Shown here piece by piece: positions 42,915 to 50,642 of a DNA stretch of 64,000 nucleotides. The DNA is taken from NCBI RefSeq assembly GCF_014652635.1, contig NZ_BMZE01000002.1:849562-913561 (forward strand), written 5' to 3'. A program made the translations under genes and the position numbers. Within the stretch, counting starts at the first letter, position 1, and every line of letters begins with the position of its first letter. Source of the stretch: Devosia pacifica. GTDB lineage: Bacteria > Pseudomonadota > Alphaproteobacteria > Rhizobiales > Devosiaceae. A model generated the notes under the pieces. It was not told where the DNA came from. It worked only from the letters and a program-made list of their open reading frames with translations, and made no database searches.

Positions 42915-43322
42915 ATGATGAAAGTCCTTCTAAGCACCGCTCTTGCCGGCCTTCTTGCTGCAGCGCCAGTGGCGATGGCACAGGATGCGAACAGCGCTAT
43001 CGGCTATGTGACGCCGGAGACGACGGACTTCGTTTTCTCCGAGCTCGAAGGTGAGGATGTCGACAACCTTCAGGGCGAAGAGATCGGCGAGATTCACGAC
43101 ATCATCGTGCGCGATGGCACGACCGTGACCGCTGTGGTGATCAGCGTCGGCGGGTTTCTCGGAATCGGCGAATCCTATGTCGCGGTCGATCCGGCTTCGC
43201 TGACGATCGAGCAGGAAGATCCCGATGACGACGACGTGGACTGGGAAGTGACGCTGGACATCGACCGGGCCAGCCTAGAGGCGGCACCGAAGTTTGAATA
43301 TGAGGGGCGCTGGGACGACTAA
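42915..43322 (+). CDS. Exported PRC-barrel domain protein
   Basis: This 135-residue protein has a signal peptide (cleavage near AMAQD) and a PRC-barrel domain: GEEIGEIHDIIVRDGTTVTAVVISVGGFLGIGESYVAVD. It ends with a very acidic segment (EDPDDDDVDWEV). Exported PRC-barrel proteins of this type are common in Hyphomicrobiales and have no known role. AAAGGG lies upstream of the ATG pair at 42915 and 42918. A terminator follows. Confidence 0.85.
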   Translation: MMKVLLSTALAGLLAAAPVAMAQDANSAIGYVTPETTDFVFSELEGEDVDNLQGEEIGEIHDIIVRDGTTVTAVVISVGGFLGIGESYVAVDPASLTIEQEDPDDDDVDWEVTLDIDRASLEAAPKFEYEGRWDD

Positions 43323-43348
43323 GGCTCTCGTTCCAAAGACCCAAAGAG

Positions 43349-43376
43349 CGCCGTGGCAAAAGCCGCGGCGTTTTTT
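43349..43376 (+). terminator. Intrinsic terminator of the PRC-barrel gene
   Basis: A 9-bp GC-rich stem (cgccgtggc with gccgcggcg, one G-T pair) has the loop aaaa and is followed by six T residues. It ends the PRC-barrel transcript 54 bases after its stop and just before the tRNA. Confidence 0.9.
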
Positions 43377-43394
43377 ATCGTCGCTCATGCAGAT

Positions 43395-43471
43395 TGGTGA
43401 TCCCGGCGGGATTCGAACCCACGACCCTCAGATTAGGAATCTGATGCTCTATCCTGCTGAGCTACGGGACC
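43395..43471 (-). tRNA. tRNA-Arg (anticodon CCT)
   Basis: Read on the minus strand, the sequence forms a full cloverleaf: acceptor GGTCCCG with CGGGATC (one G-U pair), D arm GCTCAGCAGGATAGAGC, anticodon stem TCAGA/TCTGA with loop TTCCTAA, T arm GTGGGTTCGAATCCCGC, and a genome-encoded CCA end. The anticodon CCT reads AGG. Length is 77 bases. Immediately beyond it lie the unknown genes of the S24-led cassette. Confidence 0.97.
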
Positions 43472-43522
43472 ACGCGATGCCCTCAATACCAGAGCATGAG
43501 CGGCTGGCAAAGACCTGAACAG

Positions 43523-44236
43523 TCAATGCATGAGCCGGTCGATGCCCGCCTCGTCCTGCCAATGGGGCGGGACCGGCAACAGCAGGCGGCGTTTGAGCGC
43601 GCGGATGCGGTCCTGAGCAGACTCGACCTCCCAGATATGCGGGGCCAGTTGCGGGAGCGGCACACCATCATCAAGAGCGCTCTGCATGTCATCAAACAGT
43701 TGAGCAATCCGATCGCGTTCGCTTTCAAGAAGCGTATACACGGCCTTGTCGCGTTGCTTGAGGTCGCGCAGGCGGGCCTGGTGTTCTGCACGCTCCCACG
43801 CCTTTTGATCGAGTGTCTGCGCCAGCCTTCCATCGACAAGAGCGGGAACACTGTGCACCAGCACGTCGTCGGAAGCGAAGGCTGCCGTCAAACGATCAAG
43901 GCTGAACTCGTTCTCGAAATCGCCGGCCAGTTCGTCCGCTATGCGGTCAAGCACCAGTGCGCTCAGCGCTTCTGCGTCCATGTAAGGGTCGCTGCCGAGG
44001 CCATCATAGAGAATGAAGAGCGCCTTATGCCTGATATAGGCGTAGAACAGGTCTTCGCGGTGTTCGTCGCGCGCCGCAGGCAGCTTGTTGACCCGAATCG
44101 ACATGGCCTGGCTCAAATGCCGTTCGGCCTGGCCGCGAACATAGGCAGAGGCGCCTTCAGGACTGCGCCGATGCAGGCCCGCCAGATCAGGAAGCGTCGG
44201 CAGCAGTCGACGCCGCTTCGGCCATGGCCATTTCAT
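43523..44236 (-). CDS. Hypothetical protein, third gene of the S24-led cassette
   Basis: This 237-residue, highly charged and probably helical protein starts MKWPWPKRRRLLPTLPDLAGLHRRSPEG and has no signal peptide or membrane segment. Recognisable runs are LSALVLDRIADELAGDFENEFSLDRLTAAF and the long helix AWERAEHQARLRDLKQRDKAVYTLLESERDRIAQL. I do not recognise the family. It starts 52 bases after the proline-rich gene, and a nested inverted repeat exactly fills that gap up to its ATG. No ribosome binding site is visible. Its 3' end is close to tRNA-Arg. Confidence 0.65.
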   Translation of the reverse strand: MKWPWPKRRRLLPTLPDLAGLHRRSPEGASAYVRGQAERHLSQAMSIRVNKLPAARDEHREDLFYAYIRHKALFILYDGLGSDPYMDAEALSALVLDRIADELAGDFENEFSLDRLTAAFASDDVLVHSVPALVDGRLAQTLDQKAWERAEHQARLRDLKQRDKAVYTLLESERDRIAQLFDDMQSALDDGVPLPQLAPHIWEVESAQDRIRALKRRLLLPVPPHWQDEAGIDRLMH

Positions 44237-44287
44237 GTTGCACCCAGCGGGCTACTGGCGGGCAGTAGCACTATGGCCGCGTGCAAC
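44237..44287. repeat. Nested inverted repeats filling the gap before the third cassette gene
   Basis: Outer arms gttgcac (44237-44243) and gtgcaac (44281-44287) pair, gcgg (44247-44250) pairs with ccgc (44277-44280), and ctactg (44252-44257) pairs with cagtag (44263-44268). In RNA on the minus strand this would fold directly before the ATG of the gene at 44236 and could hide the start region. It has no T-run. Confidence 0.7.
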
Positions 44288-44288
44288 A

Positions 44289-45314
44289 TTATCCATTCCC
44301 CTCCAGGCGGACCGCGCGGGCCTTCGTCACGGCATCGGCCAGTGTGTAGCGGGTACGGCTAACATAATCGGGCTCGAGATCCTCGCCCTCCTGATCAGCC
44401 TCCCACTGACCGCGCCGATTCAGCAGATACCCCTCATAGCGCACGACCCAGGCGTTATTGCCGCGCCACTCGACAAAAATCCGGTCCTTGACGCAAAAGC
44501 TGCGTGTCATCAGCAGCAGCCCGGTCAGTTGCTCGTTAACCCCGGTCAGGCGCTTCAGCTGCGCCTGCAGGTCAAGCGACTGCGCTTCGGAACTGCGCCA
44601 CTGGTTGAACCAGCGCTCCATCTGCAACCAGCTCTGATCCCGCTTTTCGCGCAACAGCCTGATGGTGGCCGCCGCTTCGCGCAGCACCTGGCTGGTGGCA
44701 GAGCGTTCATAGACATGCTCGGGGTGGCTCTCGACGAACAGCAGCGTCGCCTCGACCCTGCCGAGCGTGCCATCGATCATGTCCGGTTGCACGCCGCCCT
44801 TTTGCTGCGCCACCGCCTTGGCGAACTCGCCATCGCCATGCAGAATTTGCTCTGCCGAGGGCGCATCCCGGCGCGGCGGAGGGCCCGCCGCAGCATGGCC
44901 CGACGGGCGCCCGGCTGAAGCAGGTGGCGGCGCGATAGACGGAGCGGGGTGCTCTGCGGCCTGCGAGAAGGGTTCGAGATCTCCGGTCAGGGCCGCTTCA
45001 ACGGCGGCCATTGCCGCTTCAAAGACGTCATCCCCTGCAGGAGTTGCGGGAGGTTTCTCGCTGGGGAATCGAAACGGTGGCGGCTCTGGTGGAGGGGGTG
45101 CAGAAAAAGTCTCGGCAGCGAATGCTGCGGCGAACTCGTCTGGCGCTTCGGTTTCCTCGACCTCTTCCGAGAGGTCTGGTGCGCGCTCGTCCTCGGGCTC
45201 AGCTTGCGCGGCGCCGGGGCGCGGTTGCGCGCCCTCTGACTCCGCGGCCGCCTCGATCAGCGCGTCGATGCCGGCCAGGTCGTCGTCTAGCCGCTTGCCG
45301 TTCTCACCGCTCAT
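44289..45314 (-). CDS. Hypothetical acidic/proline-rich protein with coiled coil, second cassette gene
   Basis: This 341-residue protein begins with an acidic, disordered half rich in Ala, Pro and Glu (DDLAGIDALIEAAAES, later PPPPEPPPFRFPSEKPP). A helical core follows, predicted as coiled coil around EAAATIRLLREKRDQSWLQMERWF and QLKRLTGVNEQL, and a C-terminal region near DYVSRTRYTLADAVTKARAVRLEG. The Walker motifs and signal peptide are absent. I do not recognise the family. AGGAAGG lies 8 bases upstream of the ATG. It is the middle gene, 69 bases after the S24-domain gene. Confidence 0.65.
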   Translation of the reverse strand: MSGENGKRLDDDLAGIDALIEAAAESEGAQPRPGAAQAEPEDERAPDLSEEVEETEAPDEFAAAFAAETFSAPPPPEPPPFRFPSEKPPATPAGDDVFEAAMAAVEAALTGDLEPFSQAAEHPAPSIAPPPASAGRPSGHAAAGPPPRRDAPSAEQILHGDGEFAKAVAQQKGGVQPDMIDGTLGRVEATLLFVESHPEHVYERSATSQVLREAAATIRLLREKRDQSWLQMERWFNQWRSSEAQSLDLQAQLKRLTGVNEQLTGLLLMTRSFCVKDRIFVEWRGNNAWVVRYEGYLLNRRGQWEADQEGEDLEPDYVSRTRYTLADAVTKARAVRLEGNG

Positions 45315-45383
45315 CGCGTCGCCTTCCTGATAGGGCCGGTGACGCTGATTGATGAAACCCGGGCTGAAGCTGAAGGCGCGCGG

Positions 45384-46613
45384 TCAGGATACATGTCCGA
45401 ACTTGCGCAGGACGCGGCCGACCACCTGGATCTCATCGAGATAGAGGTGCCGCGGTTCGTATTTCGGGTTGTCCGAGATCACCTGGACCATCGGGAACTT
45501 GTCATCGGCGTTGGCGATTACCTCCAGCCGCTTGACCACGATGCCGCCGAACGCGTCATTGAGAGCGTAAATGCCATCGGGCGATGGCAGGCGGTGCCGC
45601 GTGTCGATAACGGCCACGTCACCATCGAGGAGTGTCGGCACCATCGAATCGCCCTGGATCGGTACGAGCGCGATGTTTGTCGGCGGTACGCCGCCAAGTG
45701 CCATAAGGATGACCGGCGGGACGCGCCAATAATCGGTGACCTCGCCGGTGCCATTGGCATCCTTGCGCGCCGGGGGGCCGCTTGCACCGGATAGCGCCTC
45801 GCCAAGCATTGTCAGGCCATCGTCATCCTGCCCCTGGTGGTCGGCTCCATCTGCTGCCGTCACCGCGGTCTCGTCGTCCGGCGCCTCTTCCGGGTCACCG
45901 AACAGCTCCGCCTCGATAGCGGAATGAAAATCGGGCTGCGGATCGTGCCGGGGCTGTTGCGCAGGTTGTCGCGCCGCCGGCTCGGGCGCTCGCGAGATAC
46001 TGCGCGGATCAATGCGCGGCTGCGGCTCGATACGCGGTGCGGCGTCAGCAGCGCTTGTTTCTGGTGCGGGTGGCTCGGGCTCTATGCTGGGGGCAGGGGC
46101 TGCAGCCGGTGGGGGCGCTGCCTTTTGCACTGGGGCTGCAGGTGGTGCCGCGGCCTGCCGTCTTGCCTCTGGCTCTCGGAGGCGCGGCGGGGCGGGGCGC
46201 TTTTCTGGCGCACGGCGCGATCGCACCGGCGGGTCCGGCGCATCCGTGCCGACACGGTCCTGACGAAAATGCAGCCGCCAAACCGCAAGGAAGGCCCGCT
46301 CGAGCTCGCGTTTTCCCGAGTGGCGCAGAAGGTAAGCCACCTGATTGACAGGGTAGGTGGACGGCTTCTCCCCGAATGTGAACCAGCGATCGAGGCCGGC
46401 ATCGACGCGGCTGATCTGGGTCAGAAGCTCGTCGCCATCTGCCTTGAGCCCGGTTTCCGCCAGAGTGTCGACAGCGTCCGATTGGCGAGCCTGTTCCCGC
46501 AATGCCTGGGCTGCGCCAGGTGTAAGCGGCGGCGTGTCCCGGAGGCGATAGATGACCGCAAACAGGGCATTGATCGCTGCCTCGGAAACATGGCTGGTGG
46601 CAGTCGCACTCAT
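45384..46613 (-). CDS. S24 peptidase (LexA/CI C-terminal-like) protein with unknown N-terminal domain
   Basis: This 409-residue protein has an N-terminal helical domain of unknown type (residues 1 to about 120), a Pro/Ala/Gln-rich linker (about 121-290) and a C-terminal S24 domain. The S24 catalytic Ser is in QGDSMVPTLLDGD (Ser323) and the Lys in VVKRLEV (Lys361). These motifs are those of LexA and phage repressors, which cut themselves when bound to RecA. I see no helix-turn-helix in the N-terminal domain. The ATG at 46613 has no clear Shine-Dalgarno sequence; it overlaps the stop of a short leader ORF (ATGA), which suggests coupling. A TTG at 46673 would lengthen it by 20 residues. Confidence 0.8.
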   Translation of the reverse strand: MSATATSHVSEAAINALFAVIYRLRDTPPLTPGAAQALREQARQSDAVDTLAETGLKADGDELLTQISRVDAGLDRWFTFGEKPSTYPVNQVAYLLRHSGKRELERAFLAVWRLHFRQDRVGTDAPDPPVRSRRAPEKRPAPPRLREPEARRQAAAPPAAPVQKAAPPPAAAPAPSIEPEPPAPETSAADAAPRIEPQPRIDPRSISRAPEPAARQPAQQPRHDPQPDFHSAIEAELFGDPEEAPDDETAVTAADGADHQGQDDDGLTMLGEALSGASGPPARKDANGTGEVTDYWRVPPVILMALGGVPPTNIALVPIQGDSMVPTLLDGDVAVIDTRHRLPSPDGIYALNDAFGGIVVKRLEVIANADDKFPMVQVISDNPKYEPRHLYLDEIQVVGRVLRKFGHVS

Positions 46614-46720
46614 GCGTCGCGCCCATCGGTTCGGAAATGGCGTGAGACTGCCAGCGGTGCCGCGGCCCGGCAATGCGGCGAGATCTGCTTGCGCATATGT
46701 GTGCGACGATGCGTTCGCAT
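46610..46720 (-). CDS. 36-residue leader ORF overlapping the S24 gene start
   Basis: It starts at ATG 46720 behind a perfect AGGAGG, 4 bases of spacing (tagt), and ends in TGA overlapping the S24 gene's ATG (ATGA at 46610-46613). The product is rich in Arg and His (starts MRTHRRTHMRKQISPHCR) and resembles no known family. It probably serves as a leader that carries ribosomes to the S24 gene, which has no ribosome binding site of its own. Alternatively the ATG is the real start and the frame between it and the S24 gene contains a frameshift; the S24 frame differs from it. Confidence 0.55.
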   Translation of the reverse strand: MRTHRRTHMRKQISPHCRAAAPLAVSRHFRTDGRDA

Positions 46721-47002
46721 ACTACCTCCTGGTCTTGCGGGTAACACTAAGAACAGGATTTCTCCAGTCAGAAATAGCGCGTGGCGTTGCGGAATGCTCT
46801 CTGCAAAGCCTGTCGGTGATCAAATGAATGCCGGTCACAGTTCAGCACTACATTTTCAAAACGACAACCCATACGTCCTCCTACATCTGACTTAGCGGTC
46901 TTCGATCGCTTCAGGTTTTACCGGACGAGACCATGTTTGGTAACAAAATCCACACGTTAAACCCTTATGCCCACTCCCGGTTCAACGGGCAAGGAAGCGT
47001 TG
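46721..47002. other. Divergent intergenic region between the S24 cassette and the diguanylate cyclase gene
   Basis: This region of 280 bases holds the Shine-Dalgarno sequence of the leader ORF on the minus strand and presumably both promoters. The plus-strand end has the AAGGAAG of the diguanylate cyclase gene. A GTTC-N5-GTTA pair (minus strand) resembles the alphaproteobacterial SOS box but has the wrong spacing. I see no further gene in it. Confidence 0.5.
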
Positions 47003-48154
47003 ATGCTGTTTGACCAAATATCGTTACTGCTTGCCCTGGGCTTTTGCGCTGGAGCGCTTGGCGTGACCTTGCTGGGAGCTTGGTACGCGTCGCGTTCGGA
47101 CATCTTCCTGCTGTATCTGGGTGTCGGGGTGATGTTGCTGGTCATCGGCATTGCGGTGTTCAGCAATTACGCGGAACATTACTCGGCAGAGCGCCATATG
47201 GTGGCGTTCGTGATGCTGATCCTCGGTTTCTCGGCGATATGGGGCAGCGCGCGACGCTTTATGGGACGCAGGAGCGTTCTGCGTTTCACTCTCGTCGTCG
47301 CAACGCTTGGCACCTTCTCGGCGGCGCCATTCTTTATCGCCGGGTTTGATGGCTTGGGGGCCATCATCGCCAATCTCTTGTGCATGGCATTTCAGATCGG
47401 CACCGCGTACGAATTCTGGCGCGGCCGGCGTGAGGCTCCTGTGCCCATGCTCGGCGTGGGCGCGCTCTATCTCGTCAATGCCACCTCTTTCGGTTTGTGC
47501 GCACTGGCTCTGATGCTGGAAGGCGACATGGTGCTGGCCGGGGCGCCGTCGAACCGGGCGGAAGATCTAAACGCGCTGATCTCGATTTTTTCGATGAGCG
47601 GCATCGGCGCATTGTCGCTTGCGCTCAATCAGACGCGGCTCGCCCGGCGGCACCGCGATGAATCGCTGACGGACGCCTTGACCGGACTGCTCAACCGCCG
47701 TGCGCTGTTTCAGCGCCATGAAGGAGTGCTCGAAAGCGGGACGGTGGTCCTTATCTGCGATCTCGACCTGTTCAAGGCCGTTAACGACAGGTTCGGCCAT
47801 GCAGCCGGCGATGTCGTCTTGATGGAGTTTGCTGAGACGGCGCGTGCCTGCCTTGCCAATGCCAAGGATGCGGTCAGCGCCCGCCTCGGCGGCGAAGAAT
47901 TCGCATTCGTCTATAACGCGGACAATACTCCACAGGCTGTCAAAATCGCCGAGCGTGTGCGCGAAGCGGCCGCCGCTCAGACCGTTCAGGCGGGCGAGCA
48001 CATTATTCGTTTCACGATCAGTGCCGGCCTCGCCATCGCCAAGGATGGCGAACGCTTCGAAACCGTTCTGGACCGGGCGGACGCTGCACTTTATAGCGCC
48101 AAACGCTCCGGCCGGAATCAAGTCTCGCTTGGGACGTTGCACCTCGTGGCCTAA
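47003..48154 (+). CDS. Membrane-bound diguanylate cyclase (GGDEF)
   Basis: This 383-residue protein has about six membrane helices in residues 1-205, which form a probable sensor module, and a C-terminal GGDEF domain. Substrate and metal residues are intact: LTGLLNRR, the DLDLFKAVNDRFGHAAGD block and GGEEF at 296-300. It makes c-di-GMP. The inhibitory I-site normally sits five residues before GGEEF as RxxD; here that position reads AKDA, so product inhibition is not expected. The ATG at 47003 has AAGGAAG upstream; an in-frame ATG at 46967 has no ribosome binding site. Confidence 0.9.
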   Translation: MLFDQISLLLALGFCAGALGVTLLGAWYASRSDIFLLYLGVGVMLLVIGIAVFSNYAEHYSAERHMVAFVMLILGFSAIWGSARRFMGRRSVLRFTLVVATLGTFSAAPFFIAGFDGLGAIIANLLCMAFQIGTAYEFWRGRREAPVPMLGVGALYLVNATSFGLCALALMLEGDMVLAGAPSNRAEDLNALISIFSMSGIGALSLALNQTRLARRHRDESLTDALTGLLNRRALFQRHEGVLESGTVVLICDLDLFKAVNDRFGHAAGDVVLMEFAETARACLANAKDAVSARLGGEEFAFVYNADNTPQAVKIAERVREAAAAQTVQAGEHIIRFTISAGLAIAKDGERFETVLDRADAALYSAKRSGRNQVSLGTLHLVA

Positions 48155-48285
48155 TGGCGTGGCAGTTTGGCAACGCAAGCGGATAAGCACGCTTTTTGGC
48201 GGCGCTGCACCTTGTTGTGAGGCGCGGCTTAATCATTTCTTGCCGTATTCTGAGCTATGGTAAATGCAATGTTGAAGGAGCAGAC

Positions 48286-49095
48286 GTGCGTGGACTGACG
48301 GCAAGCGGCGTGGCAATTGCCCTGGCAGCGATGATCTCGCCGGCTGATGCCTGCGAATCGCTGCAGCCGGGACCGCGTGGCGTCGTGACCGAGGTGACCG
48401 ATGGCGACACTGTCGTGCTCGACAATGGCATCGTTGTGCGCATGATCGGTACGCAGGCACCAAAACTTCCGCTCGGGCGCGAGGGGTTCGAGGCCTGGCC
48501 GCTGGCCGGCGAGGCCAAGCACCATCTCGAGGAGATGGTATTGGGCCAGGCGGTAACGCTGCGCTATGGCGGGGAACGCGTAGATCGCTATGACCGTGCC
48601 CTGGCGCATCTCTTCGTTGTCGATGAAAGCGGGCAGCCAAAGCTGTGGGCGCAGCAGCAGATGGTGGCCAACGGCATGGCCCGGGTGTACTCGTTCCCGG
48701 ACAATCGCCAGTGTCTCGACGAGTTGCTGGCCGCCGAGCGGCAGGCCCGCACGGACCGGCTGGGGATCTGGCAGAATCAGTATTACGCCTTGCGCAGCGC
48801 CGAACAGCCGGAACGGCTTTCCGATCTGGCAGGCCGCTACGAGCTGGTGGAAGGCCGGGTGCTCAAGGCGGACCGTGCAGGCTCGCGTATCTACCTCAAT
48901 TTCGGTCGAAACTGGGATTTGGACTTTACCGTGGTGATGGAGCGGGCAGCCATAGCAATGTTCGAGGAGGCGGGACTTGATCCGCTCGCGCTCGAGGGCG
49001 CTCTCGTGCGGGTTCGCGGGTGGGTCGACGATTGGGATGGGCCGCGCATCGAGGTCACACATCCCGAGCAGATCGAGGTCCTTTCGACACGATGA
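48286..49095 (+). CDS. Exported thermonuclease-like (SNase) protein
   Basis: This 269-residue protein begins with a signal peptide (VRGLTASGVAIALAAMISPADA, cleavage before CES) and has an SNase/OB-fold domain with VTDGDTVVLDNGIVVRMIGTQAP and YDRALAHLFV. A second, shorter OB-like segment (LVEGRVLKADRAGSRIYLNFG) follows. The usual Arg/Glu active-site residues are only partly present, so it may bind and not cut. GTG at 48286 follows AAGGAG exactly. It overlaps the downstream M48 gene by 4 bases, which implies a shared role in the periplasm. Confidence 0.82.
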   Translation: MRGLTASGVAIALAAMISPADACESLQPGPRGVVTEVTDGDTVVLDNGIVVRMIGTQAPKLPLGREGFEAWPLAGEAKHHLEEMVLGQAVTLRYGGERVDRYDRALAHLFVVDESGQPKLWAQQQMVANGMARVYSFPDNRQCLDELLAAERQARTDRLGIWQNQYYALRSAEQPERLSDLAGRYELVEGRVLKADRAGSRIYLNFGRNWDLDFTVVMERAAIAMFEEAGLDPLALEGALVRVRGWVDDWDGPRIEVTHPEQIEVLSTR

Positions 49096-50567
49096 TCCGC
49101 GCACCCAAGTCAAACAGAGCGCGCCTGATGGCGCTTGCCCTTGCCATTGCGACGCTGAGCGGCTGCACTGGCCTGTCGGGCGGGCAGGTGACCGTGACGA
49201 GGACCGGCGACAACCCGGCCCCGACCGTTGTGCCGCCCGGAACCGAACCCAATGATGAAGTGATCGGACGGCGCGAGCATCCGCGCATTCTTGCCTCCTA
49301 TGGTGGCGTCTATTCGGACCGCAAGGCCGAGATCATGATCGCGCGGATCGTCAGTCGGCTGCTTGCCAGCGCCGATCAGCCGAATGCGCAGTTCCAGGTG
49401 ACGGTTCTCGATTCGCCCGAGGTCAACGCCTTCGCGCTTCCCGGTGGCTATATCTACGTCACGCGGGGGCTTCTGGCGCTTGCCTCTGATACCAGCGAGC
49501 TGGCAGCGGTTCTGTCGCATGAGATCGCGCACGTGACCTTGCGTCACGCGCGCGCGCGCACCGACCGCACACGGACGAACGCTATCGTTGATCGGGTGAT
49601 GACGGCGATTTTCGGGGAAGACGACGAGACGACGTCGGGCCGGTCACAGGTTTCGATGGCCGCGTTCAGCCGGCAGCAGGAGCTCGAGGCGGATTCAGAG
49701 GGCATCAAGATCGCCGGCAAGGCGGGGTATGATCCTCATGCCGCGGCGCGCTTTCTTGGGGTGATGAGCAGGTTTGCCCGGTTCTCCAGTGGTTCGGCGA
49801 CCAGTGGCGACGACTTCTTGTCCTCGCATCCATCGACACCGGAGCGCATCTCGAAGGCTGTTGAGCGTGCACGGGCCTTGTTCGGCGCGCCCGACAGCAA
49901 TCAGGCGGCGGGGCGCAGTGACTATCTGTCAGCGATTGACGGGCTGACCTTCGGCGAGAACCCGAGCCAGGGCTCGATTGTCGGGCAACGATTCATCCAC
50001 CCTGGTGGACGCTTCACATTTACGGTGCCGCAGGGCTATTCGCTCGAAAACTCCAGTAATGCGGTTGTTGGTGTTGCGGGCGATGGCGAAGCCGTGCGCT
50101 TCGATAGTGCCGAAGTGCCTTCCGACGTCTCTTTGGTCGATTATCTGCGTTCGGGGTGGATTGCAGGGCTTGAAGCCAATTCCGTGCGCTCCGTGACGCA
50201 TAACGGCATCGAGATGGCGACCGGAACCGCGCAGACCGACCAGTGGCATTTCCGCGTCTCGGTGGCGCGGCTCGATGGCGAGGTCTATCGCTTCATCTTC
50301 GCGGCGAAGGCCGACAGTCAGCGCTTTGCCATGGGCGCCGAGTCAACGCTCGAGAGCTTCCGGCGTGCGACGCCTGCCGATCTCAGCGGCATCAAGCGGG
50401 TCAATATCACGCTGGTGACCGCAAGCGCCGGGGATACCGCGGACAGCCTTGCGAGACGAATGCAGGGCCTCAACCGCGGGCAGGAGCTGTTCTATATCCT
50501 CAACGAACTCTATCCCGGCGATCCGGTAACAGCCGGTCAGCAGTACAAGATCGTGACGGTCGACTGA
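49092..50567 (+). CDS. M48 family metalloprotease lipoprotein with LysM-like tail
   Basis: This 491-residue protein has a lipoprotein signal (lipobox LSGC, Cys25) and an M48 catalytic domain with zinc motif HEIAH at 143-147 and the third ligand Glu in RQQELEADSEG. It resembles BepA/YfgC-type outer-membrane quality-control proteases. The C-terminal part has a second, unrecognised domain and a final LysM-like segment (SAGDTADSLARRMQGLNRG...VTAGQQYKIV). The start overlaps the SNase stop by 4 bases. Confidence 0.9.
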   Translation: MIRAPKSNRARLMALALAIATLSGCTGLSGGQVTVTRTGDNPAPTVVPPGTEPNDEVIGRREHPRILASYGGVYSDRKAEIMIARIVSRLLASADQPNAQFQVTVLDSPEVNAFALPGGYIYVTRGLLALASDTSELAAVLSHEIAHVTLRHARARTDRTRTNAIVDRVMTAIFGEDDETTSGRSQVSMAAFSRQQELEADSEGIKIAGKAGYDPHAAARFLGVMSRFARFSSGSATSGDDFLSSHPSTPERISKAVERARALFGAPDSNQAAGRSDYLSAIDGLTFGENPSQGSIVGQRFIHPGGRFTFTVPQGYSLENSSNAVVGVAGDGEAVRFDSAEVPSDVSLVDYLRSGWIAGLEANSVRSVTHNGIEMATGTAQTDQWHFRVSVARLDGEVYRFIFAAKADSQRFAMGAESTLESFRRATPADLSGIKRVNITLVTASAGDTADSLARRMQGLNRGQELFYILNELYPGDPVTAGQQYKIVTVD

Positions 50568-50589
50568 CCTTGCCGGTGGCACCCAGGCA

Positions 50590-50619
50590 ATAAAAAAAGG
50601 CCGGCTTCGCGCCGGCCTT
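50590..50619 (-). terminator. Intrinsic terminator of carD
   Basis: A 9-bp perfect stem (aaggccggc with gccggcctt) and loop ttcgc lies between the convergent M48 and carD genes. Read on the minus strand it is followed by seven T residues, so it ends carD transcription. On the plus strand no T-run follows. Confidence 0.9.
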
Positions 50620-50642
50620 GATTCTTCTCTAGCTTTCGCCGA

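Noticed and set aside
43349-43523. Attachment-site duplication of tRNA-Arg
   Set aside because: I could not see a direct repeat of the tRNA 3' end elsewhere in the window, nor an integrase gene, so an integrated element is not supported.
46721-46800. GTTC-N5-GTTA resembling an SOS box upstream of the S24 cassette
   Set aside because: The spacing is 5 and not 7 bases, so it does not match the alphaproteobacterial LexA consensus.
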